Shown here in pieces: positions 14,061 to 20,146 of a DNA stretch of 20,586 bases (its first letter is position 1; the number at the start of each line of letters is the position of its first letter). The notes under the pieces were generated by a model, which saw only the letters and a program-made list of their open reading frames with translations, had not been told where the DNA came from and made no database searches. The DNA comes from SURF-32 sp964648365 (GTDB lineage Bacteria > Planctomycetota > Phycisphaerae > UBA1845): contig CAZYLK010000103.1 in the NCBI GenBank assembly GCA_964648365.1, positions 1-20,586 on the forward strand. The letters are read 5' to 3'. The translations under genes were made by a program, and so were the position numbers.

Positions 14061-14080
14061 CCCCGGCCTGAAAGCCGGGG
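14061..14080. repeat. Palindrome CCCCGGC/GCCGGGG
   Basis: Seven-base arms around CTGAAA, two bases after copy 2. Confidence 0.7.
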
Positions 14081-14094
14081 GCTCTGATGTGTGG

Positions 14095-14113
14095 CACCGG
14101 CTTCCAGCCGGTG
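14095..14113. repeat. Palindromic element, ACCGGC variant, copy 3
   Basis: CACCGGCT-TCC-AGCCGGTG, an 8-3-8 palindrome, again preceded by GTGG. Confidence 0.8.
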
Positions 14114-14128
14114 GAATGGCAGTGTGAA

Positions 14129-14145
14129 ACCGGCTTCCAGCCGGT
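14129..14145. repeat. Palindromic element, ACCGGC variant, copy 4
   Basis: ACCGGCT-TCC-AGCCGGT, ending 16 bases before the paaB start. Confidence 0.75.
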
Positions 14146-14161
14146 GAACTGAGAAGCAGCC

Positions 14162-14554
14162 GTGTCCAAAGTTCGCGAGTGCATTCCTGAGTACGACGGC
14201 GACCTGGAGTCGGCGCCGGAGCCGGATTTCAAGGCGTACGAGGTGTTCATCCAACTCACCCGCGGCCAGCCGCATGTCCATGCCGGCACGGTCGACGCCA
14301 TCGACGACAAGATGGCGCTGGAGTTCGCCCGCAAGCACTACGGCCGCGACCAGGAGTGCGTCCACATGTGGGTCGTCGCCCGCGAGGCGATGATCGGCAC
14401 CAACTACGAAACCGATATCATCTGGCCGCTGACGAACCAGGACTACCGCCTCGCCCGTGGCTACGCCGCCGACGTGCGTAAGAAGTGGGAACAGTTCCGC
14501 AGCCGCGAGGAGGTCGAACGCTATCAGCGCGAGGACATTAAGCAGATGTTTTGA
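14162..14554 (+). CDS. paaB: Phenylacetyl-CoA epoxidase subunit B
   Basis: 130 residues; E. coli PaaB is about 95, so there are roughly 15 extra residues at the N-terminus and a longer charged C-terminus (KKWEQFRSREEVERYQRED). PaaB is a small structural subunit bridging PaaAC heterodimers. The family core is evident: AYEVFIQLTRGQPHVHAGTV, then MALEFARKHYGRDQECVHMW, then VVAREAMIGTN. The start is GTG, with GAGAAG a few bases upstream. Frame and position between paaA and paaC leave little doubt. It has 268- and 274-base repeat spacers on either side. Confidence 0.9.
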   Translation: MSKVRECIPEYDGDLESAPEPDFKAYEVFIQLTRGQPHVHAGTVDAIDDKMALEFARKHYGRDQECVHMWVVAREAMIGTNYETDIIWPLTNQDYRLARGYAADVRKKWEQFRSREEVERYQREDIKQMF

Positions 14555-14563
14555 AGAGAAGAA

Positions 14564-14611
14564 GGGAGTGAGGGAGTGAGGGAGTAAGGGAGTGAGGGAG
14601 TGAGGGAAGAG
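14564..14611 (+). repeat. Octamer tandem array 2
   Basis: GGGAGTGA twice, GGGAGTAA, GGGAGTGA twice, ending with GGGAAGAG. It starts 10 bases after the paaB stop. Confidence 0.85.
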
Positions 14612-14638
14612 ACGGGCGGTGCGGCTCTTTCCGGGTGC

Positions 14639-14657
14639 CACTGCTCTTTGAGCAGTG
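14639..14657. repeat. Palindrome CACTGCTC/GAGCAGTG
   Basis: An 8-3-8 perfect palindrome with TTT loop, preceded by GTGC. It has the same size and geometry as the ACCGGT-type elements but a different sequence. Confidence 0.75.
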
Positions 14658-14675
14658 TCTTCGATGGGGTGGAAC

Positions 14676-14723
14676 GGATTCATGCTGATTCGGCTGATCG
14701 GATTCATGCTGATTCGGTTGGAC
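14676..14723 (+). repeat. 24-base tandem duplication
   Basis: The block GGATTCATGCTGATTCGG occurs at 14676-14693 and again at 14700-14717; the following six bases differ. Confidence 0.85.
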
Positions 14724-14828
14724 GAATGGCAGACTGTATTCCCTGCGAACGATGCTCCTTGATCGTTGTCGCCCCGGACATTCGTCCACGGCAATAAGAC
14801 ATGTGTGCTTCCAGAGAACCTGCCGACC

Positions 14829-15608
14829 ATGCTTGACCTACCCAACAACCTTCAACAGCCGGCGGCCGATCTGCTGCTGTCGATGGCCGATGACAAACTC
14901 ATGGTCGGCCACCGCGCGTCGGACTGGACGGGCCTGGGACCGGTCCTTGAAGAGGACATCGCCTTCTCCGCCATCGCGCAGGAAGAGATCGCCCACGCGG
15001 CCGAACTCTATGCCCTGGTCGGATCGCTCAGCGGTAAGAGCGCCGACGCCGTCGCCTACGGGCGGCAGCCGGCCGAGTATCGCTGCGCCGTCCTGGTGGA
15101 ACTTGATGACGAGTTCGACTGGGCGCGGGCCATCGTGCGGCAGTTCTTCTGCGATCACCTCGACCTGCTTCGCTTCGATCGGCTGTCGCGGTCGAACTGC
15201 GCGCCGCTGGCCGGGCTGGCCGCGCGCATCCGGGCCGAGGAGACCACGCACGTCGAACATGCGGATACGTGGATGCGCCACCTGAGCCTGGGCGGCGAGG
15301 AAGGAAAACAGCGGGTGCAGGCGGCGCTCGACGTGCTTGTGCCGCACGCCGCGATGCTGTTCGAGCCGACGGACGGTGTGGCGGCGCTGGAGAAGGCGGG
15401 GTTTTACCCCGGAAACAACGGCGAAATGTTCAAGACGTGGTGGGCGGAGTGCAGTCGGGTGCTCAACGATGCCGGGCTTGCGGCCAATGTGACGCTTCCG
15501 GATACCGGTCGCACCGGCGGCCGCCGCGGCCAGCACAGCGCGGGCTTCGCGGCGCTCCTGGACGAGATGTGCGAGGTCTTCCGCGAGGAGCCGGAGGCGG
15601 CCTGGTAG
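14829..15608 (+). CDS. paaC: Phenylacetyl-CoA epoxidase subunit C
   Basis: 259 residues, near the usual 250. PaaC is a ferritin-like helical partner of PaaA that lacks catalytic iron in characterised enzymes. Features: DKLMVGHRASDWTGLGPVLEED near the N-terminus (about 21-42), QEEIAHAAELYALVG, LDDEFDWARAIVRQFFCDHL, RAEETTHVEHADTWMRHL and a C-terminal WWAECSRVLNDAGL. The ATG at 14829 (MLDLPNN) is chosen since family similarity begins there; no strong ribosome site is visible. A 235-base spacer follows before paaD. Confidence 0.92.
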   Translation: MLDLPNNLQQPAADLLLSMADDKLMVGHRASDWTGLGPVLEEDIAFSAIAQEEIAHAAELYALVGSLSGKSADAVAYGRQPAEYRCAVLVELDDEFDWARAIVRQFFCDHLDLLRFDRLSRSNCAPLAGLAARIRAEETTHVEHADTWMRHLSLGGEEGKQRVQAALDVLVPHAAMLFEPTDGVAALEKAGFYPGNNGEMFKTWWAECSRVLNDAGLAANVTLPDTGRTGGRRGQHSAGFAALLDEMCEVFREEPEAAW

Positions 15609-15843
15609 GCGGAAATGGCGAATGTCGAATAGCGAATGAAGACGCGCCGTAACAGAGTGGCCCAATCCGAACCGCGACCGTGAGGGAGCGGCCGCAGATG
15701 AATGCCGACCAGCGCATCACGAGTAACAAATGAGGACGTTCCGGATCAGACTACCGCAAACGGAGCCGTCCGCCTTCGGCGGATCAATGAGCAGTTTTCG
15801 CAGTCGGTGGCTTTCTGGGCTCGGCTGACACGATCGTGCTGAC
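15609..15843. other. paaC-paaD spacer
   Basis: 235 bases with a period-7 tandem element (15614-15641), a region reading CGACCGTGAGGGAGCGGC that looks like another dispersed repeat, and a hairpin TCCGCC-TTC-GGCGGA at 15769-15783. No T run follows the hairpin; no ribosome site is evident before paaD. Confidence 0.6.
15614..15641 (-). repeat. Period-7 tandem element, copy 1
   Basis: Four heptamers AATGGCG, AATGTCG, AATAGCG, AATGAAG. Read on the minus strand it begins CGTCTTCATTCG, matching the copy at 18520-18552. Confidence 0.75.
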
Positions 15844-16398
15844 ATGTCGGTAACGCTTGAGACAATCTACGACGTCCTGCGGACGATCGACGATCCGGAG
15901 ATGCCGATCAGCATTGTGGATCTGGGCATTGTCGCGGATGTCCGGTTGTCCAGTTGCACCGAACAGGTCGGGTCGGGCTCTACCCGGTCGATGCCGCAAA
16001 ACACCGGTTGCAAACCGGTGCCACACGCATCCGTCGACATCGACATCCTCCCCACGTTCATCGGCTGCCCCGCGCTGCCGATGATTGAGGGGCAGATCCG
16101 ACAGCGCGTCGGGGCGGTCGCGGGTGTCGATGAGGTCCGCGTTCACTTCATGTTCGACCCGCCCTGGTCGGTCGATCGCATCAGCGAGCGCGGGCGCGAA
16201 TCGCTCAAGGTCATGGGCGTCACCGTACCCGAACGCCACCGAGGAGCCGAACTCGTCCAGCTTTCGACACCGCTTCGCTGTCCGTTCTGTGAGTCGACGC
16301 GCACGGAATTGACCAGCCGCTTCGGCCCCACGCGATGCCGGATGATCTACCACTGCGAGGCGTGCGGTAATACGTTTGAGCATATGAAGCGGCTCTGA
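15844..16398 (+). CDS. paaD: Phenylacetyl-CoA epoxidase maturation protein D, with internal insertion
   Basis: 184 residues. PaaD belongs to the MIP18/DUF59 group and is needed for an active epoxidase, probably for iron-sulfur or di-iron assembly. The N-terminal half has the family pattern LETIYDVLRTIDDPEMPISI, then VDLGIVADV, then LPTFIGCPALPMIEGQI; the C-terminal zinc ribbon has CPFC and HCEAC. Between DVRLSS and VDIDILP, where relatives have a short beta hairpin, about 25 extra residues appear (roughly 36-62), including NTGCKPVPHA encoded by a perfect palindrome. The frame is intact. paaE does not follow; dprA comes next after 122 bases. Confidence 0.9.
   Translation: MSVTLETIYDVLRTIDDPEMPISIVDLGIVADVRLSSCTEQVGSGSTRSMPQNTGCKPVPHASVDIDILPTFIGCPALPMIEGQIRQRVGAVAGVDEVRVHFMFDPPWSVDRISERGRESLKVMGVTVPERHRGAELVQLSTPLRCPFCESTRTELTSRFGPTRCRMIYHCEACGNTFEHMKRL
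16002..16020 (+). repeat. Palindromic element inside paaD
   Basis: CACCGGTT-GCA-AACCGGTG, a perfect 8-3-8 palindrome followed by CCACA. The arms are identical to copy 2 at 14040-14058 between paaA and paaB. It is read in frame as part of NTGCKPVPHA. Confidence 0.9.
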
Positions 16399-16484
16399 CG
16401 CGCCGGGGCGGGCACGCACCCTTCAGCAAAGCCACAGCGGCCCTCCCCGCCGGGCCAACATCCAAACAAAATACGAAAAGATGC

Positions 16485-16514
16485 TGGACCGCCCCGACCC
16501 CGCCGCGGTATACT
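16485..16514 (+). promoter_or_regulatory. Putative dprA promoter, close to the start codon
   Basis: TGGACC (16485-16490), 18-base spacer, TATACT (16509-16514). The ATG follows six bases after the -10, so a transcript from here would be leaderless or nearly so; no ribosome site is seen before the ATG. Confidence 0.45.
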
Positions 16515-16520
16515 CGCCCC

Positions 16521-17765
16521 ATGGCCGACGCCGCGGGCGACATCGCTGCGACGGGCGCAGCCCGGTTCGACACCATCTCCGACATGGGGCGCCGTTACCT
16601 TCGTCTCCACATGACGCCGGATGTCGGTCCGGTGCGCCTGCGCAACCTCTTGCAGCATTTCGGGTCGGTCGACGCCGTGCTCAACGCATCGATCACGGAG
16701 TTGACGCAGGTACCGCAGGTCGGCCCGCGCACGGCCGAGTCGATCTTCGACCACCGCCGTGACGACCGCAGCGAGCGTGAAATCGAACGGGCCGCGGAAG
16801 AAGGCGTGCGAATCCTGTGTCTGGAGGACGACGATTATCCGCCCATGCTCAAGCGGATTTCCGACCCGCCCACGTGCCTCTACGTCCGCGGCGACCTCCG
16901 GCCCACCGATGGCGTGGCGATGGCGATCGTCGGTTCGCGGCGATGTTCGCACTACGGGCTGGAGCAGGCGCGGCGGTTCGGCGAGGGACTGGCGCGGGCG
17001 GGCTTTACCATCGTCTCCGGGCTGGCGCGGGGCATCGACGGCGCGGCCCATCGCGCGGCGCTCGACGTGGGTGGCCGCACGCTGGCGGTGCTGGGCAACG
17101 GTCTGGCGACGGTGTATCCGCCGGAGCATGAGGACATGGCGGTCGAAATCGCTGCCAGCGGGGCGCTGCTGAGCGAGCTTGCGGTGGACCAGTCGCCGGA
17201 CGCGAAGAACTTTCCGCCGCGAAACCGCATCATCGTCGGGTTGTGCATGGGCGTGCTGGTGATCGAGGCGAGCAGGCGGAGCGGGGCGCTGATCAGCGCC
17301 CGGCTGGCCAACGACTACAATCGCGAAGTCTTCGCCCTCCCCGGCCGGGTCGACCAGCTCGAGTATTCAGGCGGCACCAACGGCGCCATCCGCGAAGGCT
17401 GGGCACGGCCGGTGACGTGCATCGAAGACGTGCTGGACGATCTGGCGGAAGTCGGGCGGATTCTCTCGGAGGGGGCCACTGTGGCTGAAGCCGTCGTCGC
17501 GTCCTCAACCGACGCGGTACAACGGCCCAAGCCGGCCAAGGGTGCGGATGCCGGCGGAAAATCGCAGCGTCCCACGTCGGTCGCGGCCGCGCTGTCCCCC
17601 GACGAGCACAAACTCGTCACCGCCATCGGCAGCGACGCGCTCCTCATCGACGACATCCACGACCGCTGCGACGTAGACGTAGCCCGCATCGGCGCGCTGC
17701 TGATCAATCTGGAACTGAAGGGCGTGCTCAAACGCCTGCCGGGGAACCGTTACTCACGGCGGTAG
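16521..17765 (+). CDS. dprA: DNA processing protein DprA (Smf)
   Basis: 414 residues. DprA binds incoming single-stranded DNA during transformation and loads RecA. Order of domains: N-terminal helix-hairpin-helix region (about 30-85, MTPDVGPVRLRNLLQHFGS and VPQVGPRTAESI), Rossmann core with AIVGSRRCSHYG, GLARGIDGAAHRAAL, NFPPRNRII, EASRRSGALISARLA and FALPGR. After a linker rich in Ala/Pro/Lys (about 320-350) comes a C-terminal winged helix (SPDEHKLVTAIG to LKRLPGNRYSRR). Complete and typical. The ATG at 16521 is preceded by a -10-like TATACT. It is not part of the paa pathway; it only shares the strand. Confidence 0.95.
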   Translation: MADAAGDIAATGAARFDTISDMGRRYLRLHMTPDVGPVRLRNLLQHFGSVDAVLNASITELTQVPQVGPRTAESIFDHRRDDRSEREIERAAEEGVRILCLEDDDYPPMLKRISDPPTCLYVRGDLRPTDGVAMAIVGSRRCSHYGLEQARRFGEGLARAGFTIVSGLARGIDGAAHRAALDVGGRTLAVLGNGLATVYPPEHEDMAVEIAASGALLSELAVDQSPDAKNFPPRNRIIVGLCMGVLVIEASRRSGALISARLANDYNREVFALPGRVDQLEYSGGTNGAIREGWARPVTCIEDVLDDLAEVGRILSEGATVAEAVVASSTDAVQRPKPAKGADAGGKSQRPTSVAAALSPDEHKLVTAIGSDALLIDDIHDRCDVDVARIGALLINLELKGVLKRLPGNRYSRR

Positions 17766-17776
17766 GATTCCGTGCT

Positions 17777-17811
17777 GCGGGCTGCAAGCGAGCCGCGTGG
17801 CTTCAGCCCGC
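17777..17811. repeat. Inverted repeat after dprA
   Basis: GCGGGCTG/CAGCCCGC with inner AAGC/GCTT and a ten-base loop. No T run. Possibly a dispersed palindrome or a dprA 3' end stabiliser. Confidence 0.6.
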
Positions 17812-17848
17812 GCGGATGTGCCCACTTCTGATTCGCCCCAGATCGCTC

Positions 17849-17875
17849 CCAGTGATGCATCCGCGACCGCACTGG
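17849..17875. repeat. Short inverted repeat CCAGTG/CACTGG
   Basis: Six-base arms, 15-base loop, in the gap between convergent genes. Confidence 0.4.
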
Positions 17876-17885
17876 CTCCGCGCGA

Positions 17886-17928
17886 AACCCCATGCGTGAC
17901 CGGAGCGGGTCCGATCACGCACGGGGTT
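17886..17928. terminator. Long stem-loop between convergent genes
   Basis: Arms 17886-17904 and 17910-17928 pair at 17 of 19 positions around a GCGGG loop. It lies between dprA (plus) and the Cys-rich gene (minus, stop at 17959) and could act in both directions, although the flanking T runs are only two or three bases. Confidence 0.5.
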
Positions 17929-17958
17929 CTGCGCGTTTGCGGAGGCGGTGGTTGCTCA

Positions 17959-18465
17959 TCAGCAGCCGCAGTCAAAGACCTCCCGCACGTCGCAGACCGT
18001 GACGGCGTTTTCGCCGCAGGGCGGAGCGTTGCCGCCCTTGAAGACGAACTTCGCCTGGCCCTTCGTGCTGACCTTCCTGTCGAGCGACTGGCCCGAATCG
18101 AGCACGGCCGTGAGCGTCTCGCCGATGGAGGCGTCTTTCACGATCACGATGAGCTTCTTGACCGCGCCGCGCTTCGTCTTGCAGGTGACCTTTTTGTAGG
18201 TCTCCTGGCCGTTGCAGCCGCCGCCACCGCCGCCTCCGGACGCGGCGCCCGGCCAGAAGCCGCCGCGAAGGACCAACGGTCCGCCGGTCATGTCGCCGGC
18301 GTCCGGCTGGCCGATCGTGCCGGAGAGGACGAAGGGTCCGCCGGCGGCATTCAGGACGCCGCCGCCGTCGATCGTGGACCAGTTGATCTCGAAGTTCTGG
18401 GCTCGAGCGGAACCCGCCGCCAGGGCCGCGGCGACGATCCCGATTAAGACATTGATTCGCTTCAT
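17959..18465 (-). CDS. Secreted Cys-rich protein with planctomycete-type N-terminus
   Basis: 168 residues, function unknown. ATG 18465 is chosen because AGAAGGAGATCATCT precedes it and a signal peptide follows (MKRINVLIGIVAAALAAGS, cleavage near ARA). The next segment, FEINWSTIDGGG through SGTIGQPDAG to GGFWPG, is a motif common at the start of exported planctomycete proteins. After a glycine run comes a domain of about 80 residues (KKVTCKTKRGAVKKL, VDSG-like VLDSGQSLDRKVSTKGQAKF, ending in DVREVFDCGC). Its hydrophobic/charged alternation and Cys pairs suggest a small beta-sandwich. It is separated by a 92-base spacer with a heptamer repeat from the protease gene upstream. Confidence 0.85.
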   Translation of the reverse strand: MKRINVLIGIVAAALAAGSARAQNFEINWSTIDGGGVLNAAGGPFVLSGTIGQPDAGDMTGGPLVLRGGFWPGAASGGGGGGGCNGQETYKKVTCKTKRGAVKKLIVIVKDASIGETLTAVLDSGQSLDRKVSTKGQAKFVFKGGNAPPCGENAVTVCDVREVFDCGC

Positions 18466-18519
18466 AGATGATCTCCTTCTTATATGAACGCCAGAGTTAC
18501 AAAAACCGCGTTCCGTCTT

Positions 18520-18552
18520 CATTCGTTATTCGCTATTCGCCATTCGTTATTC
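18520..18552 (+). repeat. Period-7 tandem element, copy 2
   Basis: Heptamers CATTCGT, TATTCGC, TATTCGC, CATTCGT and TATTC, preceded by CGTCTT as in copy 1 (15614-15641, opposite orientation). It lies just past the protease stop codon. Confidence 0.8.
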
Positions 18553-18557
18553 TCCCA

Positions 18558-20117
18558 CTAGGGCGCGCCGATCCGGACGACGCCCGACGTTCCCCATCGC
18601 TCGAGGCGCATGGGACGGTTGAGCAGGCTGGCGTCGAAGAACCGCTCGTTGTACGCGCCCGGCCGGATGAGCACCGTCGCGCCGGGGATGACGTAGCGGA
18701 CGCCTTCGATGGCTGTGTTGTACGGGTTGCCGGCCGTACCCTGTTCCGAGCCGTTGAAGGCGCGGTCCACGTGGCAGGGACTGCGTCCGACGCGCGGGCA
18801 TCGCGGGTCGATGAAGCCCCGGATGGCCGAGACCACGCGCGGGTGGAAGGACAGATTGATATTACCGACGCCGCCGGAACAGAGATGGCAGTAACTCATG
18901 ATCGTACCGACCACACACGTCCTGGGGTTCGGACAGTCGAAGTCCGGCCCCGCACACGTGTCGATCGGCGGGTTGTAACAATGGGAATGCGATGTTCCCA
19001 GGTTATGGCCCATCTCGTGGGACAACACATAGATGTCCCAGTTCTGGCCATCACGGAATCTCATCGGATACGGGAAGCGGCCGTCCACTGCATTAACGCC
19101 GTACGCGTCGGAGTCACAGACCGAACTGAGGAATGCTCGACCGCCGCCCAGTCCGCGCCCCGAGAGCAGGTGAGCGATCGTCCGCGTCACGCCGCCCATG
19201 TTGCTGTTCCAGAAGGAACGGAACTGAGGAAGTTGCGTTGCGGTGTCGGGCTGGTTGTACGGGTCGTTGACCGTGTCCCAGGCGCGGGCGAAGGACACCG
19301 CGATTTTCAGATCCATGTCGCGCTCATAGATCTGGCTCACCACCGCCGCCAGCAGCACCTCGTACTCGATGGCGTCCTGCGCCGTGGGGAACTTCTGCCG
19401 CAATTCGAAGTCGCCCTCCAGGGCCAGATCCACGACGCGCACGGGGAATCCCGCCGAGGGGCCGCCCGGATCGTCCGGAGTTCGGGGTTCAGGCAGCGGG
19501 CCTTCCTCGGGAACCCAGTCCAGCGGCGTCTGCGTCTCGCAGCTCGGGACCGTCAGGTTCAGATCGGCCGCGGACGCGATGCGCTCGTAGACGGCGTGCG
19601 GGAAGTCTGCCATGTCGAACGGCGGCGGCGCGATCCAGTATTCCTCGCGTGAGTTGAGCTGGATGATGCCATACATGCGCTCGGGCGTGACGCCGATGAC
19701 GACCCAGGATCCGTTCATGCCAGCGACGACGCCTCGATACGTGGCGATGCGCGGCGTCTCGGCCGGGATGTCGCCGGCGTCCGTGCCGATGACGAACTCC
19801 GCCCCGATCGAGTAGGCGTAGAAGCGTTCCAGTTCCAGATCGACGACGAGCTGGTCGCTGAGCGGGAAGCCGGTCACGGCCACGCGCTGCGGATGGGCCA
19901 ACGTCTCATACATGTCGATTGCGGGGAAGAAGTAGGAACCCACGGTTCCCCACGATGCGTCCGCAGGCGTCAGGATCGAAGCGGCGTCCAGCGCCGGCCC
20001 GAGGTCGTCTGCGGGAGAAACATCCTGCCCCGCGACAGCCGGTGCGGCCGCGGTGATTGCCAGACCAAAACCGGCGATCAGCGAAGTGATGATGCGATTG
20101 TGTGATTGTCTTTTCAC
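18558..20117 (-). CDS. Secreted metzincin metalloprotease (reprolysin/M12B-like)
   Basis: 519 residues. The signal peptide (TSLIAGFGLAITAAAPAVAG, end about 30) is followed by a propeptide-like N-terminal domain (about 31-220) and a catalytic domain with zinc motif HEMGHNLGTSH (H367, E368, H371, H377) and Met-turn GTIMSYC (M407); several Cys around it (CYNPPIDTC, CPNPRTC) could form disulfides. It should cleave proteins outside the cell. After residue 440 a short tail (IRPGAYNERFFDASLLNRPMRL, broken by the end of the frame at RIGAP) resembles the first turns of a right-handed beta-helix. The start is GTG at 20117 with CGGAG ten bases upstream. It is 29 bases downstream of the partial gene at 20147, so the two probably share a transcript. 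Confidence 0.9.
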   Translation of the reverse strand: MKRQSHNRIITSLIAGFGLAITAAAPAVAGQDVSPADDLGPALDAASILTPADASWGTVGSYFFPAIDMYETLAHPQRVAVTGFPLSDQLVVDLELERFYAYSIGAEFVIGTDAGDIPAETPRIATYRGVVAGMNGSWVVIGVTPERMYGIIQLNSREEYWIAPPPFDMADFPHAVYERIASAADLNLTVPSCETQTPLDWVPEEGPLPEPRTPDDPGGPSAGFPVRVVDLALEGDFELRQKFPTAQDAIEYEVLLAAVVSQIYERDMDLKIAVSFARAWDTVNDPYNQPDTATQLPQFRSFWNSNMGGVTRTIAHLLSGRGLGGGRAFLSSVCDSDAYGVNAVDGRFPYPMRFRDGQNWDIYVLSHEMGHNLGTSHSHCYNPPIDTCAGPDFDCPNPRTCVVGTIMSYCHLCSGGVGNINLSFHPRVVSAIRGFIDPRCPRVGRSPCHVDRAFNGSEQGTAGNPYNTAIEGVRYVIPGATVLIRPGAYNERFFDASLLNRPMRLERWGTSGVVRIGAP

Positions 20118-20146
20118 GTTTCTAATCTCCGTCGAGTTTTCAACAG

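Larger units (their letters stand above)
13893..14161. other. paaA-paaB spacer made largely of repeats
   Basis: Contents in order: an imperfect hairpin GCCGACG/CGCCGGC just after paaA, an octamer array, a long-armed inverted repeat GCCACATG/CATGTGGC (13966-13991), and five short GC-rich palindromes to 14145. A GTG start for paaB follows. No promoter or U-tracted terminator was seen. Confidence 0.7.
14555..14828. other. paaB-paaC spacer made largely of repeats
   Basis: Holds the second octamer array, a CACTGCTC/GAGCAGTG palindrome and a 24-base tandem duplication. The open frame upstream of paaC extends back to an ATG at 14766 but the extra 21 residues do not look like PaaC. Confidence 0.7.

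Noticed and set aside
14007..14145. CRISPR-like array of short palindromes
   Set aside because: Units are only 17-20 bases, differ in sequence and are unevenly spaced by 2 to 15 bases, with no cas genes; they are dispersed palindromes.
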